Below are positions 1 through 11,854 of a DNA stretch of 64,000 nt, in pieces. The stretch comes from Profundibacterium mesophilum KAUST100406-0324 (lineage in GTDB: Bacteria > Pseudomonadota > Alphaproteobacteria > Rhodobacterales > Rhodobacteraceae): NCBI RefSeq assembly GCF_009835145.1, contig NZ_APKE01000001.1, forward strand, positions 105,156-169,155, in the 5' to 3' direction. A program made the translations under genes and the position numbers. The notes under the pieces are model-generated. The model saw only the letters and a program-made list of their open reading frames with translations. It was not told the DNA's origin and ran no database searches. Numbering within the stretch: position 1 is the stretch's first letter; the number at the start of each line of letters is the position of its first letter.

Positions 1-973
1 TGGATGCCGCGCCGAGCGCGGTCTCGAGCTGGTCCATGCCGGTGGCCCCCAGGATGGGCACCGTGTGGAACGGCCGCGTCACCGTCCAGGCGAGCGCCAT
101 CTGCACCGGATCGAGCCCGTGGCGCCGCGCGATGTCGAGATAGGCCTCGATGGCCGGAAAGACGCGATCGGTCTTGCGGCCGCCCAGATCGCCGTTGAGC
201 GACATCCGGCTGCCATCGGGGCAGGCGCCGCCCTGATATTTCCCGCTCAGAAGCCCGGCCGCGAGCGGGGAATAGGCCAGCAGCGTGACGCCCTCGTTCA
301 CGGCCGTCTCCGCCATGTCCGAATCATAAAGCCGGCACAGCAGGGAGTATTCGTTCTGCACCGTTTCGACGCGGGGTCCGTCCTTGGCCTCTGCCACGCC
401 GTTCCATTGCACCGTGCCCCACGCGGTTTCGTTCGACAGGCCAAAGGCCCTGATCTTCCCCTCCCGGCGGAAGTCGCAAAGCGCGTCCATGACCTCGGCC
501 ATGTTGTCCAGCGTCTCGGCCCGGTCCTGTCCGGACGGATCATAGCCCCAGATCTGGCGGAAGTGATAGGAGCCGCGATTGGGCCAGTGCAGCTGGTAGA
601 GGTCGATGCAGTCGGCCTTCAACCGCTTCAGGGAAGCCTCGAGGGCCTCGCGGATGCTGCGCCCGTTGATCCCCTCCCCGTCCCTGACGAACCCGCCATT
701 CTTGCCCGAAACCTTGGAGGCGATGACGAGATCGCCCCGGCCCCGCTCGGCGATATAATTGCCGACGATTTCCTCGGTGCGCCCGACCGTCTCCGCCGAG
801 ACCGGGTTGACGGGATACATCTCTGCCGTGTCGAGGAAATCGATCCCGGCCTCGCGGGCACGGTCGATCTGCTCATGTCCCTCGGCCTGGGTGTTCTGGG
901 TGCCCCAGGTCATGGTTCCGAGGCAGTATTGCGACACCTCGATACCGCTTCGTCCCAATTGCGTTCTCTTCAT
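1..973 (-). CDS. tas: Aldo/keto reductase, Tas-like (3' end outside window)
   Basis: NADPH-dependent cytosolic oxidoreductase of the aldo/keto reductase superfamily. The minus-strand frame is open from an ATG at 973 to the window edge (324 codons); the family is about 345 residues, so only the last 20 or so are missing. It begins MKRTQLGRSGIEVS and carries the family tetrad: Asp48 and Tyr53 (in LDTAEMY), Lys87 (IASKVSG) and His129 (LYQLHWPN). The AEMYPV sequence around Tyr53 is typical of the Tas subgroup. The physiological substrate cannot be told from sequence. It is divergent from the SOS gene at 1078, and the 104 bp between them hold the promoters of both. Confidence 0.88.
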   Translation of the reverse strand, partial: MKRTQLGRSGIEVSQYCLGTMTWGTQNTQAEGHEQIDRAREAGIDFLDTAEMYPVNPVSAETVGRTEEIVGNYIAERGRGDLVIASKVSGKNGGFVRDGEGINGRSIREALEASLKRLKADCIDLYQLHWPNRGSYHFRQIWGYDPSGQDRAETLDNMAEVMDALCDFRREGKIRAFGLSNETAWGTVQWNGVAEAKDGPRVETVQNEYSLLCRLYDSDMAETAVNEGVTLLAYSPLAAGLLSGKYQGGACPDGSRMSLNGDLGGRKTDRVFPAIEAYLDIARRHGLDPVQMALAWTVTRPFHTVPILGATGMDQLETALGAAS

Positions 974-1046
974 TGCACGGCCTTCTTTCATTCGGTGAGG
1001 CCAGAAGGGGTAGCCGGCAGGAGCGCGATGACAAGGTTTAACTTGA

Positions 1047-1061
1047 GAACATAAAGAGAAC
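1047..1061. promoter_or_regulatory. LexA (SOS) box upstream of imuA-like gene
   Basis: GAAC-ATAAAGA-GAAC, the reverse complement of the alphaproteobacterial LexA operator GTTC-N7-GTTC. It ends 16 bp before the ATG at 1078. A second site of the same form lies in front of uvrA at 40145-40159, which supports it as a real operator. It may also affect the divergent aldo/keto reductase gene. Confidence 0.75.
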
Positions 1062-1077
1062 ATGCAACACTCGCCGC

Positions 1078-1716
1078 ATGAACATGCACCTTTCCAAGGG
1101 ACTATATGCCAAGGCGTCATCCATCGACGGCGCCCCGTCGCTGCGTTTCGCAGGATCGCTGGGATTGCGCGCGGGACGGCTGCACGAGCTTTGCGGCAGG
1201 GCCAGGCGCACCCTTGCGCTGGCGGTGGCGGCACGGCAGCACGGACCGGTCTTCTGGATCGCGCCAAGCTGGCTGCGCGGCGGGCTCAATCCCGAAGGGA
1301 TGCAGGCCTTGATCGATCCGGGGCGTCTGACCTTCCTCGCGCCCGGCCGGGCCGAGGATCTGCTCTGGTGTCTCGAGGAGATCCTGCGCAGCGGGGCGGT
1401 GCCGATGGCGGTGGCCGATCTGCCCGCACCCCCTGGCCTGACAGCGGTGCGCCGGCTTCACCTCGCGGCCGAGGCGGGCGCGGCGGCGGGGCGCGGACCT
1501 GCGCCGATCGGGCTGATCCTGACGCCAGAACGGGGGGGCGCGCCCGGTGTCGAGAGCCGCTGGGCGCTGGAGCCGCGCCATCACGGACCCTCCGGCAAGG
1601 CCTGGTCGCTCGAGCGTCTGCGCGCCCGCGACGCGCCGCCCGGCAGCTGGACGCTGGTCCATGGCCGGGGCGGCCTCGATGTCGCGCCCCCCGGCAGCGG
1701 CGCGCCCCCCTCCTGA
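1078..1716 (+). CDS. ImuA-like RecA-fold SOS protein, solitary
   Basis: 212-residue protein resembling ImuA, the RecA-related accessory factor of damage-induced mutagenesis. The RecA-like core starts at about residue 30: [16 protein letters not shown] lies where RecA has its P-loop, but the GxxxxGK[ST] motif is lost. A later stretch, [11 protein letters not shown], resembles the Walker B strand, and [13 protein letters not shown] follows. The C-terminus is Pro/Gly-rich. The perfect LexA box just upstream supports an SOS role. ImuA normally sits in an imuA-imuB-dnaE2 cassette, but the next gene here is metG, so this is a solitary copy or paralogue. Nucleotide binding is unlikely given the degenerate P-loop; function is inferred. 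Confidence 0.68.
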   Translation: MNMHLSKGLYAKASSIDGAPSLRFAGSLGLRAGRLHELCGRARRTLALAVAARQHGPVFWIAPSWLRGGLNPEGMQALIDPGRLTFLAPGRAEDLLWCLEEILRSGAVPMAVADLPAPPGLTAVRRLHLAAEAGAAAGRGPAPIGLILTPERGGAPGVESRWALEPRHHGPSGKAWSLERLRARDAPPGSWTLVHGRGGLDVAPPGSGAPPS

Positions 1717-1780
1717 GGCAGGGGCGCGCGGCGCATCGCGTCTCCGCGCCGCTTCTGGCCAGCGCGCCGGCCATCGGGTA

Positions 1781-1786
1781 AGGAGG
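1781..1786 (+). promoter_or_regulatory. Ribosome binding site deciding metG start
   Basis: AGGAGG, 8 nt before a TTG at 1795. The in-frame ATG at 1813, where family similarity begins, has no good site at normal distance. The spacing favours TTG initiation. Confidence 0.55.
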
Positions 1787-1794
1787 CGCGAACC

Positions 1795-3519
1795 TTGGAC
1801 AAGGCAAGACCCATGGCACGCATTCTCATCACCTCCGCAATTCCCTACATCAACGGCATCAAGCATCTGGGCAACCTCGTGGGGAGCCAGCTTCCCGCCG
1901 ACCTGCACGCGCGCTACATGCGCGCCCGCGGCCACGAGGTCCTGTTCCTGTGCGCGACCGACGAGCATGGCACCCCGGCAGAGCTTGCCGCCAAGAAGGC
2001 CGGCAAGCCCGTGGCCGAATACTGCGCCGAGATGTGGGCCGTGCAAAAGGAGCTCTCCGACGGCTTCCGCCTGAGCTTCGACAAGTTCGGCCGCTCCTCC
2101 AGCCCGCAGAACCACAGGCTGACGCAGCATTTCGCGGGGCGGCTCGAGGCGGCCGGACTGATCGAGGAGATCTCCGAGCGGCAGGTCTATTCGAAGGCCG
2201 ATAACCGCTTCCTGCCCGACCGCTACATCGAGGGCACCTGCCCCAATTGCGGATATGACAGGGCGCGCGGCGACCAGTGCGAGAACTGCACCAAGCAGCT
2301 CGATCCCACCGATCTCATCGAGCCGCGCAGCGCGATCTCGGGCTCCACCGACCTGGAAGTGCGCGAAACCAAGCATCTCTACCTGCGCCAGAGCCAGATG
2401 CGCGACGAGCTGCGCGCGTGGATCGACAGCAAGACCGACTGGCCGGTGCTGACCACCTCCATCGCGCGCAAATGGCTCGACGATGGCGACGGGCTGCGCG
2501 ACAGGGGCATCACCCGCGATCTTGACTGGGGCATCCCGGTCAGGAAAGGCGAGGCCGACTGGCCCGGCATGGAAGGCAAGGTCTTCTATGTCTGGTTCGA
2601 CGCGCCGATCGAATACATCGCCTGCGCCCGCGAATGGGCCGATGAGACCGGCCAGGACTGGGAGCGGTGGTGGCGCACCGACAAGGGCGCCGACGACGTG
2701 CGCTACGTGCAGTTCATGGGCAAGGACAACGTGCCCTTCCACACGCTTTCCTTCCCGGCCACGATCATGGGCTCGGGCGAGCCGTGGAAGCTCGTCGATT
2801 ACATCAAGTCGTTCAACTACCTCAACTACGATGGCGGCCAGTTCTCGACCAGCCAGGGGCGCGGCGTCTTCATGGACCAGGCGCTCTCGATCCTGCCGGC
2901 CGATTACTGGCGCTGGTGGCTGCTGAGCCACGCGCCCGAAAACTCCGACAGCGAGTTCACATGGGAGAATTTCCAGGCCTCGGTGAACAAGGATCTCGCC
3001 GACGTTCTCGGCAATCTCGTCAGCCGCGTGACCAAGTTCTGCCGCTCGAAATTCGGCGAGACGGTGCCGCCGGAGGGAAGCTACGGTCCCGCCGAGGAGG
3101 AACTCATCGCCGAGCTCGATCGCCGACTGCGCGCCTATGAGGGGTATATGGACGCGCTCGAGCTGCGCAAGGCCTCGGCGGAGCTGCGGGCCCTGTGGGT
3201 CGCGGGGAACGAGTATCTGCAATCCACGGCGCCTTGGGCCGCCTTCAAGGAGGATCCGCAGCGCGCCGCCGCGATCATCCGCCTGTCGCTGAACCTGATC
3301 GCCTTCTACGGCGCGATCAGCGCGCCCTTCATCCCCGATGCCGCCGCCGCGATGAGCCGGGCGATGGGCGCGGATGGCGCCTGGCCGCGCGATGCCCGCA
3401 CGGCCCTTGGCATGCTGGAGCCGGGCGCGGCCTTCGAGGTTCCCGAAAACCTCTTTCGCAAGATCACCGACGAAGAGCGCGACACCTGGCAGGAGACGTT
3501 TTCGGGCCGCCGCGACTGA
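1795..3519 (+). CDS. metG: Methionyl-tRNA synthetase
   Basis: Charges tRNA-Met with methionine in the cytosol; class I synthetase, 574 residues. The Rossmann core opens [21 protein letters not shown] with the HIGH-type motif HLGN at residues 24-27. A zinc knuckle CPNC...CENC lies near 149-166, and the KMSKS-like loop FSTSQG near 350. There is no C-terminal tRNA-binding (EMAP-type) extension. The TTG start at 1795 is chosen for its AGGAGG site; ATG 1813 is the alternative and would remove six residues. The gene follows the ImuA-like gene by 78 bp. Its stop codon lies in the loop of a strong hairpin (3503-3532). Confidence 0.96.
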   Translation: MDKARPMARILITSAIPYINGIKHLGNLVGSQLPADLHARYMRARGHEVLFLCATDEHGTPAELAAKKAGKPVAEYCAEMWAVQKELSDGFRLSFDKFGRSSSPQNHRLTQHFAGRLEAAGLIEEISERQVYSKADNRFLPDRYIEGTCPNCGYDRARGDQCENCTKQLDPTDLIEPRSAISGSTDLEVRETKHLYLRQSQMRDELRAWIDSKTDWPVLTTSIARKWLDDGDGLRDRGITRDLDWGIPVRKGEADWPGMEGKVFYVWFDAPIEYIACAREWADETGQDWERWWRTDKGADDVRYVQFMGKDNVPFHTLSFPATIMGSGEPWKLVDYIKSFNYLNYDGGQFSTSQGRGVFMDQALSILPADYWRWWLLSHAPENSDSEFTWENFQASVNKDLADVLGNLVSRVTKFCRSKFGETVPPEGSYGPAEEELIAELDRRLRAYEGYMDALELRKASAELRALWVAGNEYLQSTAPWAAFKEDPQRAAAIIRLSLNLIAFYGAISAPFIPDAAAAMSRAMGADGAWPRDARTALGMLEPGAAFEVPENLFRKITDEERDTWQETFSGRRD

Positions 3520-3532
3520 TCGCGGCGGCCCG
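3503..3532 (+). terminator. Hairpin over metG stop codon
   Basis: Perfect 13-bp inverted repeat (3503-3515 with 3520-3532) around a 4-nt loop that contains the metG TGA (3517-3519). No T-tract follows, so it may act as a transcript 3' end stabiliser or a factor-dependent terminator. Confidence 0.5.
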
Positions 3533-3600
3533 GGCGCCGCAGGTCCCGCTCAGGGCCGGCGGCACCCGGGCCGAAGCCCCTCCGCAGGGGGGCGGACGCG

Positions 3601-3639
3601 GCGCGGGCGGCGGGCAACCGCCCGGGATGCCGCCCGCGC
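3601..3639. terminator. Hairpin between convergent metG and phaP
   Basis: An 11-bp perfect stem (3601-3611 with 3629-3639) with a nested GGGC/GCCC stem inside. It lies 8 bp beyond the phaP stop on the minus strand and has no T-tract. It could serve either convergent gene. Confidence 0.4.
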
Positions 3640-3646
3640 CTGATCC

Positions 3647-4111
3647 TCAGCTTTTCTTCTTGATGTCGTCAACGACGCCGTCGACCTGGCTCTTGACCTG
3701 GGCATAAGCCTGCTCGTTGGCCTCGCGCGTGGCCTCGGCGAGCTTCTTCATCAGGGCCAGCGCCTCCTCGACCGCCTCGTTCATGGCGGCGGTCTTGGCC
3801 TTCATCGTGCTCGACCCTGCCGTGTCCTCGGCCCATTCATACTGCTGACGCGCCGCGAGGGTCATCTTGCCGAAGATTTCCATCTGCTTGTCGAGCATGT
3901 CCTTGTAGGCTTCGGCGGCCGCCTTGTTGGCGTCGGCCATGGCCTCGAAGTTGCGCTGGTTGGCCTGGATGACCTGCTCCATGTCGAACATGGCCGGAGG
4001 CTGCTTGGGCTGGAACATCGCCATCATCGCCTGCGGGTTGAACATCCGGGTCATCTGTTCCGGGTCGAATGCCTTGAACATCTCGGTCATGTCGAACGGA
4101 TTCTTGGTCAT
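3647..4111 (-). CDS. phaP: Phasin family protein
   Basis: 154-residue Ala-, Lys- and Gln-rich protein that matches phasins, the amphipathic helical proteins coating polyhydroxybutyrate granules. A Met/Phe/Pro-rich N-terminus (FNPQAMMAMFQPKQPPAMFD) is followed by a long helical region with family-like sequence (QRNFEAMADANKAAAEAYK). It lacks a signal peptide and has no cysteine. It is the last gene of the aceE-aceF-lpdA operon, 27 bp after lpdA, which places granule coating beside acetyl-CoA production. Ralstonia eutropha also has a phasin gene close to its pdh genes (from memory). The phasin call is firm; co-transcription is inferred from spacing. Confidence 0.87.
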   Translation of the reverse strand: MTKNPFDMTEMFKAFDPEQMTRMFNPQAMMAMFQPKQPPAMFDMEQVIQANQRNFEAMADANKAAAEAYKDMLDKQMEIFGKMTLAARQQYEWAEDTAGSSTMKAKTAAMNEAVEEALALMKKLAEATREANEQAYAQVKSQVDGVVDDIKKKS

Positions 4112-4138
4112 CGTCTCTCTCCCTGTTTGAACAAAGTC

Positions 4139-5896
4139 TCAACGTTTCTTGGGCGGCATCAGATCCGTGATCGTGCCCTCGAACATCTCGGCGGCGAAGT
4201 TCACCGTCTCGCTGAGCGTGGGATGGGGGTGGATCGTATGGCCCAGATCGACCGCGTCGGCGCCCATCTCGATGGCGAGCGCCACCTCGGCGATGAGATC
4301 CCCGGCATTGGTTCCGACGATCGCCGCGCCGATCACGCGGTCATCCTCGGGATCGAAGAGCAGCTTGGTGATGCCTTCGCTGCGTCCGTTCGAGAGCGAC
4401 CGGCCGGAGGCCGCCCAGGGGAAAACACCCTTGGCGTATTTCGTGCCGTCCTTCTTGGCCTGCGTCTCGGTGACGCCGACCCAGGCGACCTCGGGATCGG
4501 TATAGGCGACCGAGGGGATCACCATCGCGTCGAAGGCCCGCTTGTGACCGGCGGCGACTTCGGCCGCGACCTTGCCCTCGTGCACGGCCTTGTGCGCCAG
4601 CATCGGCTGGCCCACCACATCGCCGATGGCGAAGATATGCGAGGCGCCGGTGCGCTGCTGGTTGTCGACCTCGATGAAGCCGCGATCGGTCACGGCAACG
4701 CCGGCCGCCCCGGCATCGATCTTGCCACCATTGGGAACGCGCCCGACGGAGACGAGGATCTTGTCGAAACTGTCGGTACTCTGCTCGCCCTTCTCGTCCT
4801 CGAAGGTGACCTTCAGGCCGTCCTCGCGCGCCTCGACATTCGTGACCTTGGTCTTGAGCAGGATCTTCTCGTAGCGCGCGGCGATGCGCTTGTGCAGCGG
4901 CTTGACGATGTCCTTGTCGGCACCGGGAATGATCTGGTCCATCAGCTCGACAACCGTCACCTTAGAGCCCAGCGCATCATAGACCGTCGCCATCTCCAGG
5001 CCGATGATCCCGCCGCCAAGAACGAGCATCCGCTCGGGGATCTCCGTGAGCTCGAGCGCCCCGGTGCTGTCGACCACGCGCGGATCGTCATGCGGGATGA
5101 ACGGCAGCTTCACCGGCTCCGAGCCGGCGGCGATGATGCACTGATCGAAGCTGACGGTGCGCGTGCCCTCGTCGCCCTCGACCTCGATCATGTTGGGTCC
5201 GGTGAAACGGCCATAGCCCTGGACGGTCTGCACCTTGCGGGCCTTGGCCAGTCCCTTGAGGCCGCCGGTCAGCTGGCCGACCACCCCGTCCTTCCAGTCG
5301 CGCAGCTCGTCGATATCGATCTGCGGCTTGCCGAAGCTGATGCCGTTCTCGCCCATCTCCTCGGCCTCGGAAATGACCTTTGCCGCGTGCAGCAGCGCCT
5401 TGGACGGAATGCAGCCCACGTTGAGGCAAACGCCGCCGAGCGAGGGGTATTTCTCGATCAGAACGACCGATTTGCCCAGATCGGCCGCCCGGAAGGCGGC
5501 GGTGTAGCCGCCGGGACCCGAGCCCAGCACGACGACCTCGGCATGGATGTCGCCCTTGCCCGACGCGCTGCCGGTGGGCCTGGAGGCCTGCGGCTTGCGC
5601 TGCACATCGGCATCGGGCTTGACCGCGCCGCCCTCGGGGGCGCCGTCCGCGGGGGTATCGGCGTCCTCGGCCACGTCGAAGACCATGATGACGGAGCCTT
5701 CCGAAACCTTGTCGCCCTCCTTGACGCGGATTTCCTTGACGGTGCCGTCATTGGGGGACGGCACCTCCATGGTGGCCTTGTCGGATTCGAGCTCGATCAG
5801 CGGGTCTTCCTTCGAGACGGTGTCGCCGACCGAGACGAGGACGCTGACCACCGGAACGTCGGTGAAATCACCGATATCGGGAACCTTGATTTCCAT
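4139..5896 (-). CDS. lpdA: Dihydrolipoyl dehydrogenase (E3) with N-terminal lipoyl domain
   Basis: FAD flavoprotein that reoxidises dihydrolipoamide in the pyruvate dehydrogenase complex, making NADH. 585 residues: lipoyl domain 1-78 with the lipoylated lysine at 40 (ELESDKATMEV); a flexible Ala/Pro/Asp linker to about 115; FAD-binding GSGPGG at 125-130; redox disulfide Cys157/Cys162 (GGVCLNVGCIPSK); NAD domain with GGGIIGLEMA; and a C-terminal dimer domain with the catalytic HPHPTLSE. Ordinary E3 is about 465 residues; the extra lipoyl domain is of the PdhL type known from Ralstonia and Neisseria. Third gene of the operon, 13 bp after aceF. Confidence 0.96.
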   Translation of the reverse strand: MEIKVPDIGDFTDVPVVSVLVSVGDTVSKEDPLIELESDKATMEVPSPNDGTVKEIRVKEGDKVSEGSVIMVFDVAEDADTPADGAPEGGAVKPDADVQRKPQASRPTGSASGKGDIHAEVVVLGSGPGGYTAAFRAADLGKSVVLIEKYPSLGGVCLNVGCIPSKALLHAAKVISEAEEMGENGISFGKPQIDIDELRDWKDGVVGQLTGGLKGLAKARKVQTVQGYGRFTGPNMIEVEGDEGTRTVSFDQCIIAAGSEPVKLPFIPHDDPRVVDSTGALELTEIPERMLVLGGGIIGLEMATVYDALGSKVTVVELMDQIIPGADKDIVKPLHKRIAARYEKILLKTKVTNVEAREDGLKVTFEDEKGEQSTDSFDKILVSVGRVPNGGKIDAGAAGVAVTDRGFIEVDNQQRTGASHIFAIGDVVGQPMLAHKAVHEGKVAAEVAAGHKRAFDAMVIPSVAYTDPEVAWVGVTETQAKKDGTKYAKGVFPWAASGRSLSNGRSEGITKLLFDPEDDRVIGAAIVGTNAGDLIAEVALAIEMGADAVDLGHTIHPHPTLSETVNFAAEMFEGTITDLMPPKKR

Positions 5897-5909
5897 CTGG
5901 CAGGCCCCC

Positions 5910-7262
5910 TTACAGCATCAGCCGCCGGGCATCGCCCAGCAGGTATTTCAGATGCGCGGCGAAGCGCGCGGCGAGCGCGCCGTCGATCGCCCGGTGATCG
6001 TAGCTGAGCGACATGGGCAGCATGTTGCGCGGCTCGAACTCGCTGCCGTTCCAGACCGGCTTCATCGCCGAGCGGGTCAGCCCGAGGATCGCCACCTCGG
6101 GCGCGTTGACGATCGGGGTGAAGGAGGTGCCGCCGATCCCGCCCAGCGACGAGATGGTGAAGGTCGCGCCCTTCATGTCGTCACCCTTGAGCTTGCCGTC
6201 GCGGGCCGCGGCGCTCAGGTTCATCAGGTCATGCGAGATCTCGGTGATGCCCTTGCGGTCGGCATCCTTGATCACCGGCACCATCAGCCCGTTCGGCGTG
6301 TCGGCGGCGAAGCCGATATTGTAATAGTGCTTGCGGATCAGCTTGTCGCCATCGGGGTGGATGGAGCTGTTGAACTCCCAATGTTTCTTGAGCGCGTTGA
6401 CGCTGGCCTTGACCAGGAACGACAGGAGCGTCACCCGGTAGCCATCCGCCTTCGCCTGCGTGTCGAGCTCCTTGCGATAGGCGTCGAGCTCGGTGATGTC
6501 GGCCTCCTCGTTGTGGGTGACATGCGGAATGTTGAGCCAGGAGCGGTGCAGCGCGGGGCCGGACAGTTTCTTGATCCGCGACATCTCGACATCCTCGACG
6601 GAGCCGAACTTGGAGAAGTCCACCGCCGGGATCGGCGGAATGCCCATCCCGCCCTGCGCCGTGCCGGAGGCCGCGGCGGCCGGGGCCGAGGATTTGAGCG
6701 CCTTCATCACGTCCTCGCGCAGGATGCGGCCCTTGCGGCCCGATCCGTTGACCTGCGCCAGATCGACATCGACGGTGCGCGCGAAGGCCCTGACCGAAGG
6801 GGATGCGTGGACCTTGCCATGCCCACGATCCATAACCGCGCCATCGGATCTCTGCGCGTCCTGCGAGGCGGCGTAGGGCTGCGGCGCGGCGGGTTGTCCG
6901 CTCCCGCCCTTGCCCGCGTCGGATTTGCCCGTATCGGACTTTCCGGTATCGGCCTTGGCGGAGGTTTCCTCCTTGTCCTTGTTCGGCGCCTTCTTGTCGT
7001 CCTCGTCCACGTCCGAGCCGCCCGATCCGCTCTCCTCGATCGTCAGGATCACCGCGCCTTCGGAGACCTTGTCGCCCTCCTTCACGCGGATCTCCTTGAC
7101 CGTCCCGGAGGCCGAGGACGGCACTTCCATCGTGGCCTTGTCGGATTCCAGCTCGATCAGCGGATCTTCCTTCTCGATGCTGTCACCCACGCTCACGAGC
7201 ACGGTGATCACCGGAACATCGTCGAAATCGCCGATATCGGGAACTTTGACTTCGGTTGCCAT
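5910..7262 (-). CDS. aceF: Pyruvate dehydrogenase E2, dihydrolipoyl acetyltransferase
   Basis: Core subunit that passes acetyl groups from lipoamide to CoA. 450 residues with one lipoyl domain (1-77, Lys42 in ELESDKATMEV); an Asp/Lys/Ser-rich linker containing ADTGKSDTGKSDAGKG; a peripheral-subunit-binding domain (ASPSVRAFARTVDVDL); and a catalytic domain ending in HRAIDG (His423). The start is ATG 7262, where lipoyl-domain similarity begins; the frame stays open upstream but has no family similarity there. Gammaproteobacterial AceF often has three lipoyl domains, this one has one. Its lipoyl domain is close to that of the adjacent lpdA. It lies 25 bp after aceE. Confidence 0.95.
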   Translation of the reverse strand: MATEVKVPDIGDFDDVPVITVLVSVGDSIEKEDPLIELESDKATMEVPSSASGTVKEIRVKEGDKVSEGAVILTIEESGSGGSDVDEDDKKAPNKDKEETSAKADTGKSDTGKSDAGKGGSGQPAAPQPYAASQDAQRSDGAVMDRGHGKVHASPSVRAFARTVDVDLAQVNGSGRKGRILREDVMKALKSSAPAAAASGTAQGGMGIPPIPAVDFSKFGSVEDVEMSRIKKLSGPALHRSWLNIPHVTHNEEADITELDAYRKELDTQAKADGYRVTLLSFLVKASVNALKKHWEFNSSIHPDGDKLIRKHYYNIGFAADTPNGLMVPVIKDADRKGITEISHDLMNLSAAARDGKLKGDDMKGATFTISSLGGIGGTSFTPIVNAPEVAILGLTRSAMKPVWNGSEFEPRNMLPMSLSYDHRAIDGALAARFAAHLKYLLGDARRLML

Positions 7263-7287
7263 ATGTCTTGTCTCCTCTCGTCCGCGC

Positions 7288-9942
<2,655 letters not shown>

Positions 9943-10391
9943 GAGTGCCTCCCGTGACGAGATGAGTGAGCTGCGCATCCGGCGGCCCCGAGGGCCAGGC
10001 GTAGCGCGAAACGTGTTGGGGGAACGACGCGAGGGTGCACCGGGTGACGGGTCGACCGTTGCATACCGAGGATGCCGACGTGGCTCCGCCCATGCATTCG
10101 GGATCGTTCTGTCATCCGTGCTCCTCCTCGCCCGCGCAGCGCGGGGTCCCCTCGGCCGGTCTTAGACCGCGGCCGCCGGCGGCGATACCGCCGCGCAGGG
10201 AATACCCGCTATGCTCTTTTCGCTGCTCTCGAATGCGTTCCATGTTCGCGGTAACGTTCTGCAAGGACGCTCCGAGTGCAATCGTTTTCCTTCCCTTGCG
10301 TCAGAACACGCGCTTTTCGAGCGAACTTCCAGCCCTTTCATTAAGGTCGCACCCGTTCTATAACCCACGCGCCCGCGATCAGGAGTGCTCG
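9943..10391. other. Intergenic region between divergent aceE and hisB
   Basis: 449 bp without a supportable gene. It must hold the aceE promoter (minus) and the hisB promoter (plus; candidate at 10336-10364). I see no histidine-codon-rich leader peptide that would suggest his attenuation. A GC inverted repeat CGGCGG-CGATA-CCGCCG lies near 10180. No LexA box or tRNA was found. Confidence 0.6.
10336..10364 (+). promoter_or_regulatory. Candidate hisB promoter
   Basis: TTTCAT (10336-10341), 17-bp spacer, TATAAC (10359-10364), 27 bp before the hisB ATG. The -10 is good and the -35 weak. Confidence 0.35.
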
Positions 10392-10979
10392 ATGCGCAAA
10401 GCCACCATCACCAGAACGACAGCAGAGACCGAGATCGAAGTCGAGATCGATCTCGACGGCAGTGGCCGCGCGGACATGGCGACGGGGGTCGGCTTCTTCG
10501 ATCACATGCTCGATCAGCTGGCGCGCCATTCCCTGATCGACATGCGCATAACCTGCCGGGGCGATCTGCATATCGACGATCACCACACGGTCGAGGATTG
10601 CGGTATCGCTCTGGGTCAGGCGCTGAGCCGCGCACTCGGCAACAAGCGCGGGATCAACCGTTACGGCGAATGCGCGCTGCCGATGGACGACACGCTGGTG
10701 CGCTGCGCGCTCGATCTGTCGGGCCGTCCCTGGCTTGCCTGGAACGTGCAGATGACCGCCCCCGCGATCAAGGGCTTCGACACCGAGCTGGTGCGCGAAT
10801 TTTTCCAGGCGCTGAGCACCCATTCGGGCATGACGCTGCATCTCGATCTCGTGCGCGGGATCAACAGCCATCACATCGCCGAGGCGACCTTCAAGGCGGC
10901 CGCGCGGGCGTTGCGCCGCGCGGTCGAGCCCGATCCGCGCCAATCGGATGCGATCCCCTCGACCAAGGGCAGCCTCTGA
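10392..10979 (+). CDS. hisB: Imidazoleglycerol-phosphate dehydratase
   Basis: Removes water from imidazole glycerol phosphate, step 6 of histidine synthesis; Mn-dependent, cytosolic. 195 residues, the monofunctional size with no phosphatase domain. Family motifs: [15 protein letters not shown], the metal-binding [16 protein letters not shown], and near the C-terminus [19 protein letters not shown]. Start ATG 10392 has AGGAGT ten bases before it. It heads a plus-strand his cluster (hisB, hisH, hisA, hisF, hisE) broken by two minus-strand genes. Confidence 0.96.
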   Translation: MRKATITRTTAETEIEVEIDLDGSGRADMATGVGFFDHMLDQLARHSLIDMRITCRGDLHIDDHHTVEDCGIALGQALSRALGNKRGINRYGECALPMDDTLVRCALDLSGRPWLAWNVQMTAPAIKGFDTELVREFFQALSTHSGMTLHLDLVRGINSHHIAEATFKAAARALRRAVEPDPRQSDAIPSTKGSL

Positions 10980-11082
10980 CCGGGCTCCGGCCCGCCCGCA
11001 CCGAGGCGAATGCGCGGACCTGCGCCCTGCCGGCCGCCGCCGCGCTGCGTCAACCCCCTTCCCCCATTCGCGGAGGCTTTCG

Positions 11083-11724
11083 ATGCTCACGGTTCTGATC
11101 GATTACGACAGCGGCAACCTGCATTCCGCCGAGAAGGCGTTCCAGCGCGTCGCCAACGAGACCAACGGCGGCGACGTCCTCGTGTCGAGCCTTCCCGAGG
11201 ACGTGGCCCGCGCCGACAGGATCGTCCTGCCCGGTGACGGCGCTTTCCCCGCCTGCCGGAACGCCCTCACCCGGGACCGCGCCGCGCTCTACGAGGCGTT
11301 GATCGACGCCGTGGAGACACGCGGCCGTCCGTTCCTCGGCATCTGTGTGGGAATGCAGCTGATGGCCCGGTGCGGGCATGAATACGAGCCGACGCAGGGG
11401 TTTGGCTGGATCGACGGGGAAGTGACCGCGATCCGCCCCTCCGATCCGGCGCTCAAGGTGCCGCATATGGGCTGGAACGACCTCGTGATCGACCGGACGC
11501 ACCCGGTGATCGAGGGTTTGCGCTCAGGGGATCACGCGTATTTCGTTCATTCCTACCAGATGGAGATGAGCGATCCCTCGCAGCGCCTGGCCCATTGCGA
11601 GCATGGCGGTCCGGTCACCGCCATCGTCGCGTCGGAAACGCGGATCGGGGCGCAATTCCACCCCGAGAAAAGCCAGGAGGCGGGCCTTCGGCTGATCGCC
11701 AACTTCCTCCACTGGACCCCGTAG
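11083..11724 (+). CDS. hisH: Imidazole glycerol phosphate synthase, glutaminase subunit
   Basis: Class I glutamine amidotransferase that supplies ammonia to HisF. 213 residues. Catalytic triad: nucleophile Cys88 in GICVGMQLM, with His193 and Glu195 in QFHPEKSQ. The oxyanion-strand region PGDGAF is at 50-55. It lies 103 bp after hisB, with GGAGG upstream of the ATG. The partner hisF is at 13791, separated by hisA and two minus-strand genes. Confidence 0.96.
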   Translation: MLTVLIDYDSGNLHSAEKAFQRVANETNGGDVLVSSLPEDVARADRIVLPGDGAFPACRNALTRDRAALYEALIDAVETRGRPFLGICVGMQLMARCGHEYEPTQGFGWIDGEVTAIRPSDPALKVPHMGWNDLVIDRTHPVIEGLRSGDHAYFVHSYQMEMSDPSQRLAHCEHGGPVTAIVASETRIGAQFHPEKSQEAGLRLIANFLHWTP

Positions 11725-11854
11725 CGGACGGGCTTCATCGGACGAAGCCGCGCGGGCGGGCTCATGCATGCCGGTCCGGTTGGATGAACGTGCCCCGGGC
11801 GCATCGAGGCCGAACGGGGCGAAGGCGCGGATCATGCGCGCCCGCCCCGCCCGC

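Noticed and set aside
1717..1794. SAM riboswitch or T-box before metG
   Set aside because: Only 78 bp, no matching conserved core; just a good ribosome site.
4127..6007. 626-codon plus-strand frame
   Set aside because: Shadow of lpdA, whose lipoyl, FAD and disulfide motifs are unmistakable.
9943..10391. Histidine attenuator leader peptide
   Set aside because: No short frame with consecutive His codons and no terminator/antiterminator pair seen before hisB.
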